The notes below the pieces were generated by a model. That model had not been told where the DNA came from. It saw nothing but the letters and a program-made list of their open reading frames with translations, and did no database searches. A DNA stretch of 64,000 nt from Comamonas thiooxydans. GTDB taxonomy: Bacteria > Pseudomonadota > Gammaproteobacteria > Burkholderiales > Burkholderiaceae_C. The translations under genes and the position numbers were made by a program. Where the stretch lies: contig NZ_AP026738.1 in the NCBI RefSeq assembly GCF_002157685.2, forward strand, positions 5,518,001 through 5,582,000, read 5' to 3'. How positions within the stretch are numbered: position 1 is the stretch's first letter; every line of letters begins with the position of its first letter. This document shows positions 45,228 to 53,353 of the stretch, piece by piece.

Positions 45228-46544
45228 TCAGGCGTGAGCGGACACCGCTTCGTTTTCTTCCTTGCCTGCCAGAGCAGCGTCCAGCTTCTCGTAGTCCAGC
45301 GCGTTTTCCCACTTGGAGACCACCACGGTAGCGACGGCGTTACCGATGAAGTTGGTCAGCGAACGGCATTCGGACATGAAGCGGTCCACACCCAGAATCA
45401 GTGCCATGCCGGCCACGGGCACCTCGGGCACCACGGCCAGGGTCGCTGCCAGGGTGATGAAGCCAGCCCCCGTCACGCCCGCCGCGCCCTTGGACGACAG
45501 CATGGCAACCAGCAGCAGCGCGATCTGGTGGCCCAGGGTCAGATGGGTATCGGTCGCCTGGGCAATGAACAGCGCGGCCAGCGTCATGTAGATATTGGTG
45601 CCGTCCAGGTTGAAGGAGTAGCCGGTAGGCACGACCAGACCGACGACGGACTTGCTGCAGCCGGCTTTTTCCATCTTGTGCATCAGCGAAGGCAGAGCCG
45701 ACTCGGAAGACGATGTGCCCAGCACCAGCAGCAGTTCGTCCTTGAGGTACTTGATCAGCTTGAGCACGGAGAAGCCACAAAAGCGCGCCACGGCACCCAG
45801 GATCACCAGCACGAACAGGGCGGAGGTGATGTAGAAGGTCAGCACCAACTCGGCCAGGTTGACCAGCGAGCCCAGGCCGAACTTGCCGATGGTGAAGGCC
45901 ATGGCGCCAAAGGCACCGATGGGAGCGAACTTCATCACGATGTTGACCAGCTTGAACACGGGCTTGGTCAAGCCTTCAAAGAAGTTCAGCACAGGCTTGC
46001 CGGCCTCGCCGACCATGGCCAGGGACACGCCGAACAGCACGGCCACCAGCAGCACCTGCAGGATGTTGTCACCCACGAACGGACTGATCAGCGTCTTGGG
46101 GATGATGTCCATCACGAAGCCGGTCAGCGTCATCTCGTGCGACTTGGCCACATAGCCCTTGACGGCTGTCTGGTCCAGGTCGGCAGGGTTGATATGCATT
46201 CCGGCACCAGGCTGCATGACATTGGCCACGATCAGGCCCACGACCAGCGCCAGTGTGGAGAAGGTCAGGAAGTACGCCATGGCCTTGCCGAACACACGCC
46301 CCACGGCGCTCAGGTGCGTCATGCTGGCGATGCCGGTGACGATGGTCAGGAAGATCACCGGCGCGATGATCATCTTGATGAGCTTGATGAAGGCATCGCC
46401 AAAGGGCTTCATGGCTTCGCCGTAGGCAGGCTCGAAGTGCCCCAGCAGCACGCCCACGATGATGGCGAACACCACCTGGAAGTAGAGCTGACGGTAGAAC
46501 GGCAAGTGCTCGCGCGGAGCAGATTCTGTGGGCAGAGTGTGCAC
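45228..46544 (-). CDS. dctA: C4-dicarboxylate:cation symporter DctA
   Basis: DctA imports succinate, fumarate and malate across the inner membrane. The 438-residue protein shows the DAACS family signatures: the serine-rich loop [37 protein letters not shown], and [17 protein letters not shown], with eight membrane helices and two re-entrant loops. The start is GTG at 46544 (GTG-CAC-ACT), with a GGAG site a few bases upstream; longer frames upstream read into the promoter. Two inverted repeats lie between it and the divergent hybrid kinase. Confidence 0.95.
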   Translation of the reverse strand: MHTLPTESAPREHLPFYRQLYFQVVFAIIVGVLLGHFEPAYGEAMKPFGDAFIKLIKMIIAPVIFLTIVTGIASMTHLSAVGRVFGKAMAYFLTFSTLALVVGLIVANVMQPGAGMHINPADLDQTAVKGYVAKSHEMTLTGFVMDIIPKTLISPFVGDNILQVLLVAVLFGVSLAMVGEAGKPVLNFFEGLTKPVFKLVNIVMKFAPIGAFGAMAFTIGKFGLGSLVNLAELVLTFYITSALFVLVILGAVARFCGFSVLKLIKYLKDELLLVLGTSSSESALPSLMHKMEKAGCSKSVVGLVVPTGYSFNLDGTNIYMTLAALFIAQATDTHLTLGHQIALLLVAMLSSKGAAGVTGAGFITLAATLAVVPEVPVAGMALILGVDRFMSECRSLTNFIGNAVATVVVSKWENALDYEKLDAALAGKEENEAVSAHA

Positions 46545-46564
46545 GCTGCATCTCCAAAATTGCG

Positions 46565-46585
46565 GGCGCACCACCGTGGTGCGCC
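46565..46585. promoter_or_regulatory. 10-bp inverted repeat directly upstream of dctA
   Basis: GGCGCACCAC and GTGGTGCGCC flank a single central base, 21 bases before the dctA GTG. With no loop it is better seen as an operator than as an RNA hairpin. The binding protein is unknown. Confidence 0.45.
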
Positions 46586-46679
46586 GAATTGCTGCCGTTT
46601 GTACTCCCGCGCCCTTTTTGTGCCGATAACCCATTGGTATTAGGTCGGGACGCGCTCCCTGGGAGAGCATGCACCAACT

Positions 46680-46693
46680 TAGGGAAATCCCTA
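46680..46693. promoter_or_regulatory. TAGGGA-AA-TCCCTA palindrome between dctA and the hybrid kinase
   Basis: This is a perfect 6+2+6 inverted repeat, 136 bases from the dctA start and 67 bases from the kinase start. The position suits an activator site for dctA or shared control of both genes. The NarL-type regulator encoded at 51232-51870 is a possible ligand, by inference only. Confidence 0.45.
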
Positions 46694-46759
46694 GGCCTCA
46701 GAATCCGCACTGAACCTGCTCCAGGGCCACACTGGGCACCTTGATCACCCGCCCTCGTC

Positions 46760-49423
46760 ATGCGTCTTGCGCGAAACCTTGCCCGAAACCGACTGTTTCT
46801 GACCCTTGTCATCGTCCTCAGCGGCATGCTGCTGAGCATGTGGGCCGCCAGTCGCGTCGCGCTGCAAACCTCTTTGCACGATGAAAGCGAAAGCGTGCAG
46901 CGCCAGCTCACGCTCTATGCCCAGGCCATGGTGCAGCGCGTGGACCGCTACCGCACCCTGCCCGAGGTGCTGGCGCTCGATGCCGAACTAAGGAGCGCGC
47001 TCAGCCACCCGCTCAGCGCCACCGAGGTGGACAGGCTCAACCACAAGCTGGAGCAGGCCAATGGCGCCAGCCGAGCTTCCACGCTGACCCTCATCGACAA
47101 AAGCGGCAAGGCCCTGGCCGCCAGCAACTGGCGCGACTCGCACAGCAATGTGGGCGAGGACTACAGCTTTCGCCCCTATGTGACTCAGGCGCTGAGCCAG
47201 GGCAGCGGCCGCTTCTACGGCATCGGCATGACCACGGGACTGCCCGGCTACTTTCTCTCCCAGGCCATTCATGATGATGACGGCTCGGTGCTGGGACTCA
47301 TCGCCATCAAGATCCTGTTTCAGGAGCTCGAAGGCGAGTGGAGCCAGTCACCCGACATCGTCTTCGCCTCGGACGAGCATGGCGTGGTCTTTCTCTCCAA
47401 CCGCGACGAATGGCGCTACCGCCTGCTGGAGCCGCTGTCCAGCAGCGACCAGCAGGAGGTGCGGGACACCCATCAATACGCGGGCCAGGCCCTGATGCCG
47501 CTCGGCTATCGCACCAGCCGGCAGCCTGCGGGCATCGGCATGCTGGCCCATTTCAGCCAGCCTCCGCTGGTCGACCCCATGCTCTGGCTGCGCATGGAAC
47601 TCCCCGAAAGCCAATGGCAGCTGCACCTGCTGCACGATATCGTCCATAGCCAGACGGCCAGCCGCTGGGCTGCAGTAGCCGCTGGCGGCCTGTGGCTGGC
47701 CGCCTCGCTGCTGGTGCTGTATATCCGCCAGCGCCAGCGCCTGGCTGCCCTGCGCCAGCGCAGCCGCAAGGAGCTGGAGACCGTTCTGCACCAGCATGCG
47801 CAGGAGCTGCGCACGGCCCAGGACGGTATTGTCCAGGCCGCCAAGCAGGCCGACACCGGACTTTCGCGCAGCCTGCAGCATCTGCCGCAAGGCGTGGTGG
47901 TGGTGGACCCGCAGCTGCGGCTGGTGGCCTGGAACTCGCGTTATGTGGAGCTGTTCCGCTACCCGCCCGAGCTGATGCATGTGGGCCAGCCCATCGAGGC
48001 GCTGATACGCCACAACGCCAAGCGTGGCCTGCTGGGCAAGGGCGATGTGGAGCCTGCGATTCAGCGTCGGCTCCAGCATCTGCGCAGCGGCAGCCCCCAT
48101 CTGCACGAAAGCGCCAAGGGCGACGGCACGGTGCTGGAGATCCGCGGCAACCCCCTGCCCGATGGCGGCTTTGTCACCAGCTATGCCGACATCACCAGCT
48201 ACAAGAACACGGCGCGCGAGCTGCGCAATCTGGCCGATACGCTGGAAAAGCGCATTGCCGATCGCACCCGGGACCTGGCCCAGGCCAAACAGGAGGCCGA
48301 GCGCGCCAACCGCTACAAGACCCGCTTTGTCGCCTCGGCCGTGCATGACCTGCTGCAGCCGCTGAATGCGGCGCGCATTTTCACCAACCTGCTGCCCACC
48401 TATCTGCACGACGAGGCCGGCCGCCAACTGGCCCAGCGGGTGGACAAGGCACTGGCCTCTCAGGACGCCATTCTCACCAGCCTGCTCGACATCTCGCGCA
48501 TGGAATCGGGCCAGCTCGAAGTCCGCGTGCGTGACTTCGCGCTCAACTCTTTGCTGGAAGTGGTGCACAACAATTTTGCACTGCAGGCCGAGAACGAGGG
48601 CCTGAGCCTGCACTGCATGCCCAGCCGGCTGATCGTGCGCAGCGATGAAGCCCTGCTGCGTCGCATACTGCAGAACTTTGTCTCCAACGCCATCCGCTAT
48701 ACGCGCAAGGGCCGTATCGTCGTGGGCTGTCGCCGCCAGGGCGACCAGGTGCGCATCGAGGTGCATGACCAGGGTCCTGGCATTCCCCAGAGCCTGCAAA
48801 AGGAAATCTTCGAAGAGTTCCGCCGCCTCGACGAAGGCCATGCCGACGACCGCGGCACCGGCCTGGGCCTGGCCATCGTGGAACGCCTGGGCAGATTGCT
48901 GGACCATGAAATCGGCCTGCGCTCCACTCTGGGCAAGGGCAGCGTCTTCTGGGTCAAGGTTCCACTGGGCCAGGCCGCTGCATTGACGCCTGTATCGCAG
49001 CAGCCTTCTCCCAGCGCTCGTGTGGACAGTCCGCTGCAGGGCGGAACCGTCTGGTATGTGGAGGACGATCCCGCCACCCGCGACGCCACCTGCGCCCTGC
49101 TCGAGCGCTGGGGCTGCGATGTGCCGCTGGCCGCCAACGCCCCCGAAGCCCTGGCCTATGCAGCGCCCGGCAATGCTCCGCAACTGGTGCTGCTCGATGT
49201 GCATCTGGGCCAGCTCTACGGCCCCGATATCTATGCCCAGCTCTGCGAGCGCTGGGGGCAGCAGCCTCCCGTCATCCTGCTGACCGCAGAAGGCGACAGC
49301 ACCCTGCGCCGCCAGGCTGCCGAACGCGGCTGGGGCTTTCTGGCCAAGCCGGTCAGACCGCCGGCGCTGCGGGCGCTGATGAGCCAGACCTTTTTGCGCG
49401 GACGAGAAGGCGGGAGCGCCTGA
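46760..49423 (+). CDS. Membrane hybrid histidine kinase (sensor, PAS, HisKA, HATPase, REC)
   Basis: The 887-residue protein has TM1 (about 10-31), a periplasmic sensor region of about 270 residues with Cache-like sequence (SNVGEDYSFRPYVTQALSQG; GRFYGIGMTTGLPGYFLSQ), TM2 (about 304-323), and a coiled linker. A PAS domain follows (about 370-480, LPQGVVVVDPQLRLVAWNSR), then HisKA with the phospho-His about 528 (ASAVHDLLQPLNAAR), a HATPase (NFVSNAIRYTRKG; DQGPGIP; GTGLGLAIV), and a C-terminal receiver with the phospho-Asp about 813 (VLLDVHLG). The sensor resembles that of dicarboxylate sensors such as DctB, and the gene diverges from dctA, so sensing of C4-dicarboxylates is a reasonable guess. 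No DctD-type regulator is adjacent. Confidence 0.9.
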   Translation: MRLARNLARNRLFLTLVIVLSGMLLSMWAASRVALQTSLHDESESVQRQLTLYAQAMVQRVDRYRTLPEVLALDAELRSALSHPLSATEVDRLNHKLEQANGASRASTLTLIDKSGKALAASNWRDSHSNVGEDYSFRPYVTQALSQGSGRFYGIGMTTGLPGYFLSQAIHDDDGSVLGLIAIKILFQELEGEWSQSPDIVFASDEHGVVFLSNRDEWRYRLLEPLSSSDQQEVRDTHQYAGQALMPLGYRTSRQPAGIGMLAHFSQPPLVDPMLWLRMELPESQWQLHLLHDIVHSQTASRWAAVAAGGLWLAASLLVLYIRQRQRLAALRQRSRKELETVLHQHAQELRTAQDGIVQAAKQADTGLSRSLQHLPQGVVVVDPQLRLVAWNSRYVELFRYPPELMHVGQPIEALIRHNAKRGLLGKGDVEPAIQRRLQHLRSGSPHLHESAKGDGTVLEIRGNPLPDGGFVTSYADITSYKNTARELRNLADTLEKRIADRTRDLAQAKQEAERANRYKTRFVASAVHDLLQPLNAARIFTNLLPTYLHDEAGRQLAQRVDKALASQDAILTSLLDISRMESGQLEVRVRDFALNSLLEVVHNNFALQAENEGLSLHCMPSRLIVRSDEALLRRILQNFVSNAIRYTRKGRIVVGCRRQGDQVRIEVHDQGPGIPQSLQKEIFEEFRRLDEGHADDRGTGLGLAIVERLGRLLDHEIGLRSTLGKGSVFWVKVPLGQAAALTPVSQQPSPSARVDSPLQGGTVWYVEDDPATRDATCALLERWGCDVPLAANAPEALAYAAPGNAPQLVLLDVHLGQLYGPDIYAQLCERWGQQPPVILLTAEGDSTLRRQAAERGWGFLAKPVRPPALRALMSQTFLRGREGGSA

Positions 49424-49601
49424 AAGCCAAAGTCATTTCCAGCCGCAGCGCTTTCAGTGCATCGCACTCTCGCAATGAACTCAGGACCAGCACCGGTCGG
49501 CACGCCATGACTGCGCAAGCCGAGTGGCGGATTCTTCGATATGCTGCAACAGCCTCTTCGGCTTTCAGGCACGCGAGCCGTTCAACCCTGACAGAGACAG
49601 C

Positions 49602-50138
49602 ATGCACCATCATCCCGTTGAATCCGCCGTTCCGCCCGGCAGCCGCATCGCAGAGCGATTGGCCGGTTCCAGCTTTCACGACTCCTGGAGCATCGTCTCG
49701 GACGCCACAGGCCTGTCTGCACTGGACCACTTCATTCTTGCCGCGCGAAAAACACCGCGCTGGATTGAGACCTGCATGCGTGCGCGCAATCTGGTCGGCG
49801 GTCTGGTGGGACTCAAGAACCTGGGCACCTTGTCGGCCCTGAAACCCGGAAAACCAGCCGCCAGCTACGGCCCCGGCGATAGGGTCGGCATCTTCACGGT
49901 GTTCGAGAACACCTTTGATGAAGCCCTGATCGGCGACGACGACAAGCATCTGAAAGTCGTGCTCAGCATTCACCGCAAGAGCGGCATCAGCACCCCGGAC
50001 ACCGTCATCACCGTCACCACCGTCGTGCATGTCAAGAATGCACTGGGGCACCTCTACATGCTACCCGTCAAACCCATGCACAGGCTGATCGCCCCTGCCG
50101 TTCTGTCCTCCCTGGGAGGACGACCCCATGCAGCATGA
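49602..50138 (+). CDS. DUF2867-type protein
   Basis: The 178-residue protein resembles the DUF2867 family: FHDSWSIVSDATGLSALDHF near the start, GDRVGIFTVFENTFDEALIG in the middle, and VHVKNALGHLYMLPVKPMHR at the end. No signal peptide or metal motif is obvious, and no function is known. The ATG at 49602 is used because the 26 codons upstream lack similarity. It begins a series of three small same-strand genes after the hybrid kinase. Confidence 0.75.
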   Translation: MHHHPVESAVPPGSRIAERLAGSSFHDSWSIVSDATGLSALDHFILAARKTPRWIETCMRARNLVGGLVGLKNLGTLSALKPGKPAASYGPGDRVGIFTVFENTFDEALIGDDDKHLKVVLSIHRKSGISTPDTVITVTTVVHVKNALGHLYMLPVKPMHRLIAPAVLSSLGGRPHAA

Positions 50139-50250
50139 GGAGACACACCTCTTCATGCCTGCTCTTCCTTAGACGGTTGCAGAAGACATGCGCGACTACG
50201 ACAGCCTGGCTCATCGACACAGCAGCAAAGACATGTGCGTGGAGAAGCCC

Positions 50251-50664
50251 ATGTCACTCATTGCCAATCTGATTGGCTTTGCGCCTGCAGAGGAAGACTT
50301 GCACTATGCGCTGGGCTTTTATGCCGGAGGCAGCGGCATTGACGACCGCCTGGCTGTGCGCTGCCGGATCGATCTCGCTCATTGGCCCGATGTGGTCAGC
50401 AGGCTGCGTCTGAAATCCGTGCATGAAATATCGTGCGACGCCGACTGGCAAGAGGATTTCCTCTGGCTGATCGATGCGCAAGATGCCGAAGGCCTGCTCC
50501 AAGCCCATTGTCATCGCTTCATCAATGCGGCGAGACAGGTTTTTCAGGACGAGGTCGGCCATCGCTGGGAGATCTTTTTCTCCCACGGCAGCGATATCAA
50601 TGCATGGTGTGCGGTCTGGCGTAGCCAGGAGCACCTGAACTATCTAAGCTTCGATCAAGGCTGA
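50251..50664 (+). CDS. Hypothetical protein, 137 residues
   Basis: I do not recognise this protein. It begins MSLIANLIGFAPAEEDLHYA and is soluble and acidic, with an immunity/DUF-like mix of aromatic residues (WQEDFLWLID; WEIFFSHGSDINAWCAVW). The ATG at 50251 is favoured by a GGAG site six to eight bases upstream; in-frame ATGs at 50188 and 50233 would lengthen it. It lies between the DUF2867 gene and the GFA gene, all on the plus strand. Confidence 0.6.
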   Translation: MSLIANLIGFAPAEEDLHYALGFYAGGSGIDDRLAVRCRIDLAHWPDVVSRLRLKSVHEISCDADWQEDFLWLIDAQDAEGLLQAHCHRFINAARQVFQDEVGHRWEIFFSHGSDINAWCAVWRSQEHLNYLSFDQG

Positions 50665-50704
50665 CATCCCGATGGCGGCCCGTCTCAACACAGGGGGTCG
50701 CCAG

Positions 50705-51106
50705 ATGCTGAAATCCTATCGTGCCAGCTGCCATTGCAGCCGGGTTCAGGTTGAAGTCGGCCTGGACCTGAGCCAGCCCAGCTATCGCTGCAACTGCTCC
50801 ATCTGCAGGCGCAGCCGGTTCTGGCCCGCCATCGCCAGCCCCGAAAATTTCCGCCTTATTACGGGCGAGAAAGAGCTCACGCTCTATGTGTTTGGCTCGC
50901 AAAAGAACCAGCATTTCTTCTGTAAACGTTGCGGCATCCGCGTCTTTGGCGTGGGCCACAACACGCCGATAGGCCAGATGTACGGCATCAATATCGGCTG
51001 CCTGGAAGAGCTGTCGGAGGAGGAGCTGTCGCGAATTCCCGTCACGTATGTCGATGGCATGCACGATCGCTGGGACGCGACGCCGGAGTTTTTCGCGCAC
51101 TTGTAG
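50705..51106 (+). CDS. GFA-family (glutathione-dependent formaldehyde-activating-like) zinc protein
   Basis: The 133-residue protein has the zinc-binding cysteine pattern of the GFA/Mss4-like fold: CHCSRVQVEV near residue 9, CNCSICRRS near 33, and FFCKRCGIRVFG near 77. Family members include an S-(hydroxymethyl)glutathione synthase-like enzyme, but most are of unknown function. The ATG at 50705 gives the conserved start MLKSYRASCHC; an ATG at 50672 would add 11 residues. The sequence after it holds a weak copy of the dispersed repeat (about 51185-51205). Confidence 0.88.
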   Translation: MLKSYRASCHCSRVQVEVGLDLSQPSYRCNCSICRRSRFWPAIASPENFRLITGEKELTLYVFGSQKNQHFFCKRCGIRVFGVGHNTPIGQMYGINIGCLEELSEEELSRIPVTYVDGMHDRWDATPEFFAHL

Positions 51107-51231
51107 CCATCGAACTGCGACGACGGCTTGCAGCTGCAAGCTGCACGAAAATTAGGCAAAAATGCCTCAACCCATTACCAATAAAGCGCAGCAAGCTATC
51201 AAAACAGAGGGTCCTTGAGGCACCAGGGCAA

Positions 51232-51870
51232 TCAAACCTCGTGATCGTTTTCCAGGCTCTTGACCAGCACTGCCGCCTGGGTGCGTGAATAGCATTCGAG
51301 CTTTTTGAGAATCGCCGTCACATGGACCTTGACGGTGTTCTCGGCCAGGCCCAGTTCGTGCGCGATCTGCTTGTTGAGCAGTCCGTCGGCAATGCACAGC
51401 AGCACGCGAAACTGCTGGGGGGTGAGCTGGGCCAGGCGAGCGGCCAGGGCCGCATCGGCCTCCGAGCGCTCGGCCACCATGGAGGGAAAGCTGATATCCC
51501 CGCTCAGCACCTCGTCGATGGCCGCACTCATATCGTCTGCAGCCGCAGACTTTGAGATAAAGCCCGCCGCCCCGAACTGCTGGGCGCGGCGGATGATGCG
51601 CGGATCGTCGTTGGACGAGATGATGATCACCGGAACCTGCGCATATTCGCCGCGCAGATGCAGCAGGGACGAGAAGCCGCGCGCGCCGGGCATGGCCAGG
51701 TCCAGCAGCACCAGCTCGATGTCGGGATGCTCCTGCATGGCCGCGCCCAGGGTCTGGGCACTGGCAGCCTCCACAATGCGGGATTGCGGAAAGCGGTCGT
51801 GCAGCACCTGGATCAACGCTGCGCGAAACAGCGGGTGATCGTCGGCAACGAGAAGAGTGGGCTCGGACAT
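51232..51870 (-). CDS. NarL/FixJ-family response regulator
   Basis: The 212-residue regulator has a receiver domain (acidic pair D10-D11 in VADDHPLFR, phospho-acceptor D57 in LVLLDLAMPG, Lys in FISKSAAA) and a LuxR-type HTH (LTPQQFRVLLCIADGLLNKQ; LAENTVKVHVTAILKKL). The ATG at 51870 fits the family. No cognate kinase is adjacent. The hybrid kinase at 46760 is the only histidine kinase in the window and is a candidate partner. The gene lies 107 bases downstream of the Bug-1 gene on the same strand. Confidence 0.93.
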   Translation of the reverse strand: MSEPTLLVADDHPLFRAALIQVLHDRFPQSRIVEAASAQTLGAAMQEHPDIELVLLDLAMPGARGFSSLLHLRGEYAQVPVIIISSNDDPRIIRRAQQFGAAGFISKSAAADDMSAAIDEVLSGDISFPSMVAERSEADAALAARLAQLTPQQFRVLLCIADGLLNKQIAHELGLAENTVKVHVTAILKKLECYSRTQAAVLVKSLENDHEV

Positions 51871-51977
51871 GGCCCGGAGTCTGCCACGGCTGGCAGCGCG
51901 CTGCATCTGCAAAAACGCATATCCCGCAGCGCCCGGGCCTGTCCGTCACCCAGGCTGCGGCTCACTGAGTCCGGCTC

Positions 51978-52952
51978 TCAATCGAGCTTGATGTTGTTGG
52001 CCGTGATCACTCGCCCCCATTTGCTGCGCTCGTTGCTGACAAATTTCTCCATCTGCTCGGAGCTGCCGGGCATGGGCTCGACCCCCATGGCTGCCAGACG
52101 GGCCTTGGTGCGCGTGTCGGCCAACGCAAACTGCAGCGACTGGCTGAACTTCTTGACCACCTCGGCCGAGCTGCCCTTGGGCACGACGATGCCCTGCCAG
52201 GCATAGCCTTCGAAGCCCTTGAGGCCTTGCTCCTGCAAGGTGGCGACCTTGGGCAGCACATCGATGCGGGCCGGGCTGGCCACGCCTATGGCCTTGAGCT
52301 TTTTCTCGCCGAGGAAGGGAATAATGGTGGCGCTATCGGCCCACATGGCAGGTATCTGGCCACCGATCACATCCTGCACTGCGGGCGCAGCACCGCGATA
52401 AGGAACATGGGTCATATTGCCCAGACCGGCTTCTTCGCGGAACAACTCGCCAACCAGATGATGGGGGCTGCCCAGGCCGGCCGAGCCCCAGCTCACGCCA
52501 GTCTTCTGCTGCCTGGCCCAGGCGACAAACTCGGTCAGATTGCTGACCGGCACATCGTTGTTGACCACCAGCAGCATGGGAAAGCGCACCAGCATGCCCA
52601 CGGGCTTGAAGTCTTTTTCGGCGTTGTAGTTGAGCTTGCGGAACAGAAACGGATTGGCAGCCAGCGTGGCGAAGTCGGCCGTGAACATCAGATTGCCAAA
52701 GTCATGCGAGCGCGCGCTGTACTCGGCCGCGATATTGGTTCCCGCACCGGGCTTGTTGTTGATGACGATGGGGCGCTCCAGATTGCGGCCCATGGCCTCT
52801 GCAATCACGCGGGCCACCACGTCGGAGCCACCGCCTGCGGCGTAGCCTATGACCCATTCCAGGGGCTTTTCCTGCGCCATGGCGGCCGGCCCTGCAGCCC
52901 ATGCCAGCGTCGAGCAGGCCAGTGCGGCCAGAAACTGTTTACGTTGCATCAT
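51978..52952 (-). CDS. Bug/TctC-family periplasmic binding protein (Bug-1)
   Basis: This is a tripartite-tricarboxylate-type extracytoplasmic solute receptor. The 324-residue product has a signal peptide (FLAALACSTLAWAAGPAAMA then QEK), the family motif WVIGYAAGGGSDVVARVIA, and the conserved GSAGLGSPHHL and VPYRGAAPAVQDVIGGQIP. No TctA/TctB membrane partners are present in the window, as is usual for orphan Bug proteins of this order. It starts with tandem ATGs after AAGGAG. It is the last gene of a set with MBL hydrolase, FAD monooxygenase and DUF2783, so it probably binds a related aromatic or carboxylate substrate. Confidence 0.9.
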   Translation of the reverse strand: MMQRKQFLAALACSTLAWAAGPAAMAQEKPLEWVIGYAAGGGSDVVARVIAEAMGRNLERPIVINNKPGAGTNIAAEYSARSHDFGNLMFTADFATLAANPFLFRKLNYNAEKDFKPVGMLVRFPMLLVVNNDVPVSNLTEFVAWARQQKTGVSWGSAGLGSPHHLVGELFREEAGLGNMTHVPYRGAAPAVQDVIGGQIPAMWADSATIIPFLGEKKLKAIGVASPARIDVLPKVATLQEQGLKGFEGYAWQGIVVPKGSSAEVVKKFSQSLQFALADTRTKARLAAMGVEPMPGSSEQMEKFVSNERSKWGRVITANNIKLD

Positions 52953-53048
52953 CCTTGTCTCCTTGATTCATGGCCCCTTGAATAGATTTTGGTGACGGGG
53001 CCTTTAGGGGATGGCGCAGCTGCCGCCAGGCCGGCGGCTTGCTGCATC

Positions 53049-53315
53049 TCAAGCGGCAGCGTGTACCGGGGCAACCGGTGTCACGGCACCGCGCTCGGCG
53101 GGGTCTGCGCCGGCAGGAGCGAATCCTGCGCTGGCGCGGGCCAGTTCGAGCGCATGCAGCAAGGTCTCTTGATGGCCGATGTGATTGGCCAGCAGCAGCA
53201 CCAGGCGGGCATTAAGGGCGTGGCTTTGCGCGGTTTCTAGGCCCTGATGCGTGGCGATCAGAGCTTCGTAGAAATCGTCGCAGGCCTGCAGATTCGGATG
53301 GGTGGACAGCAGCAT
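53049..53315 (-). CDS. DUF2783 small protein next to a FAD monooxygenase
   Basis: The 88-residue protein starts MLLSTHPNLQACDDFYEALI and continues with the helical DUF2783 region (LNARLVLLLANHIGHQETLL), ending in an Ala/Pro-rich tail. The ATG at 53315 has an AGGAG site. The family is typically encoded next to FAD-dependent aromatic monooxygenases, as here (38 bases downstream of the monooxygenase stop). An accessory role to that enzyme is plausible but unproven. Confidence 0.8.
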   Translation of the reverse strand: MLLSTHPNLQACDDFYEALIATHQGLETAQSHALNARLVLLLANHIGHQETLLHALELARASAGFAPAGADPAERGAVTPVAPVHAAA

Positions 53316-53353
53316 GGCGGTCTCCTGAAAAAAAGGGAATCCTCTGGGGTATT

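Noticed and set aside
45234..46643. 469-codon open frame antisense to dctA
   Set aside because: His/Gln/Asp-rich translation with no recognisable motif, and complete overlap with a clear DctA.
47348..49204. 618-codon open frame antisense to the hybrid kinase
   Set aside because: A by-product of high-GC codon usage. The translation is His/Gln/Gly/Ala-rich without family motifs, and the kinase frame is fully conserved.
49424..49601. Small RNA or extra ORF between the hybrid kinase and the DUF2867 gene
   Set aside because: Only short imperfect hairpins (AGTGC-ATC-GCACT) and read-through frames; nothing supportable.
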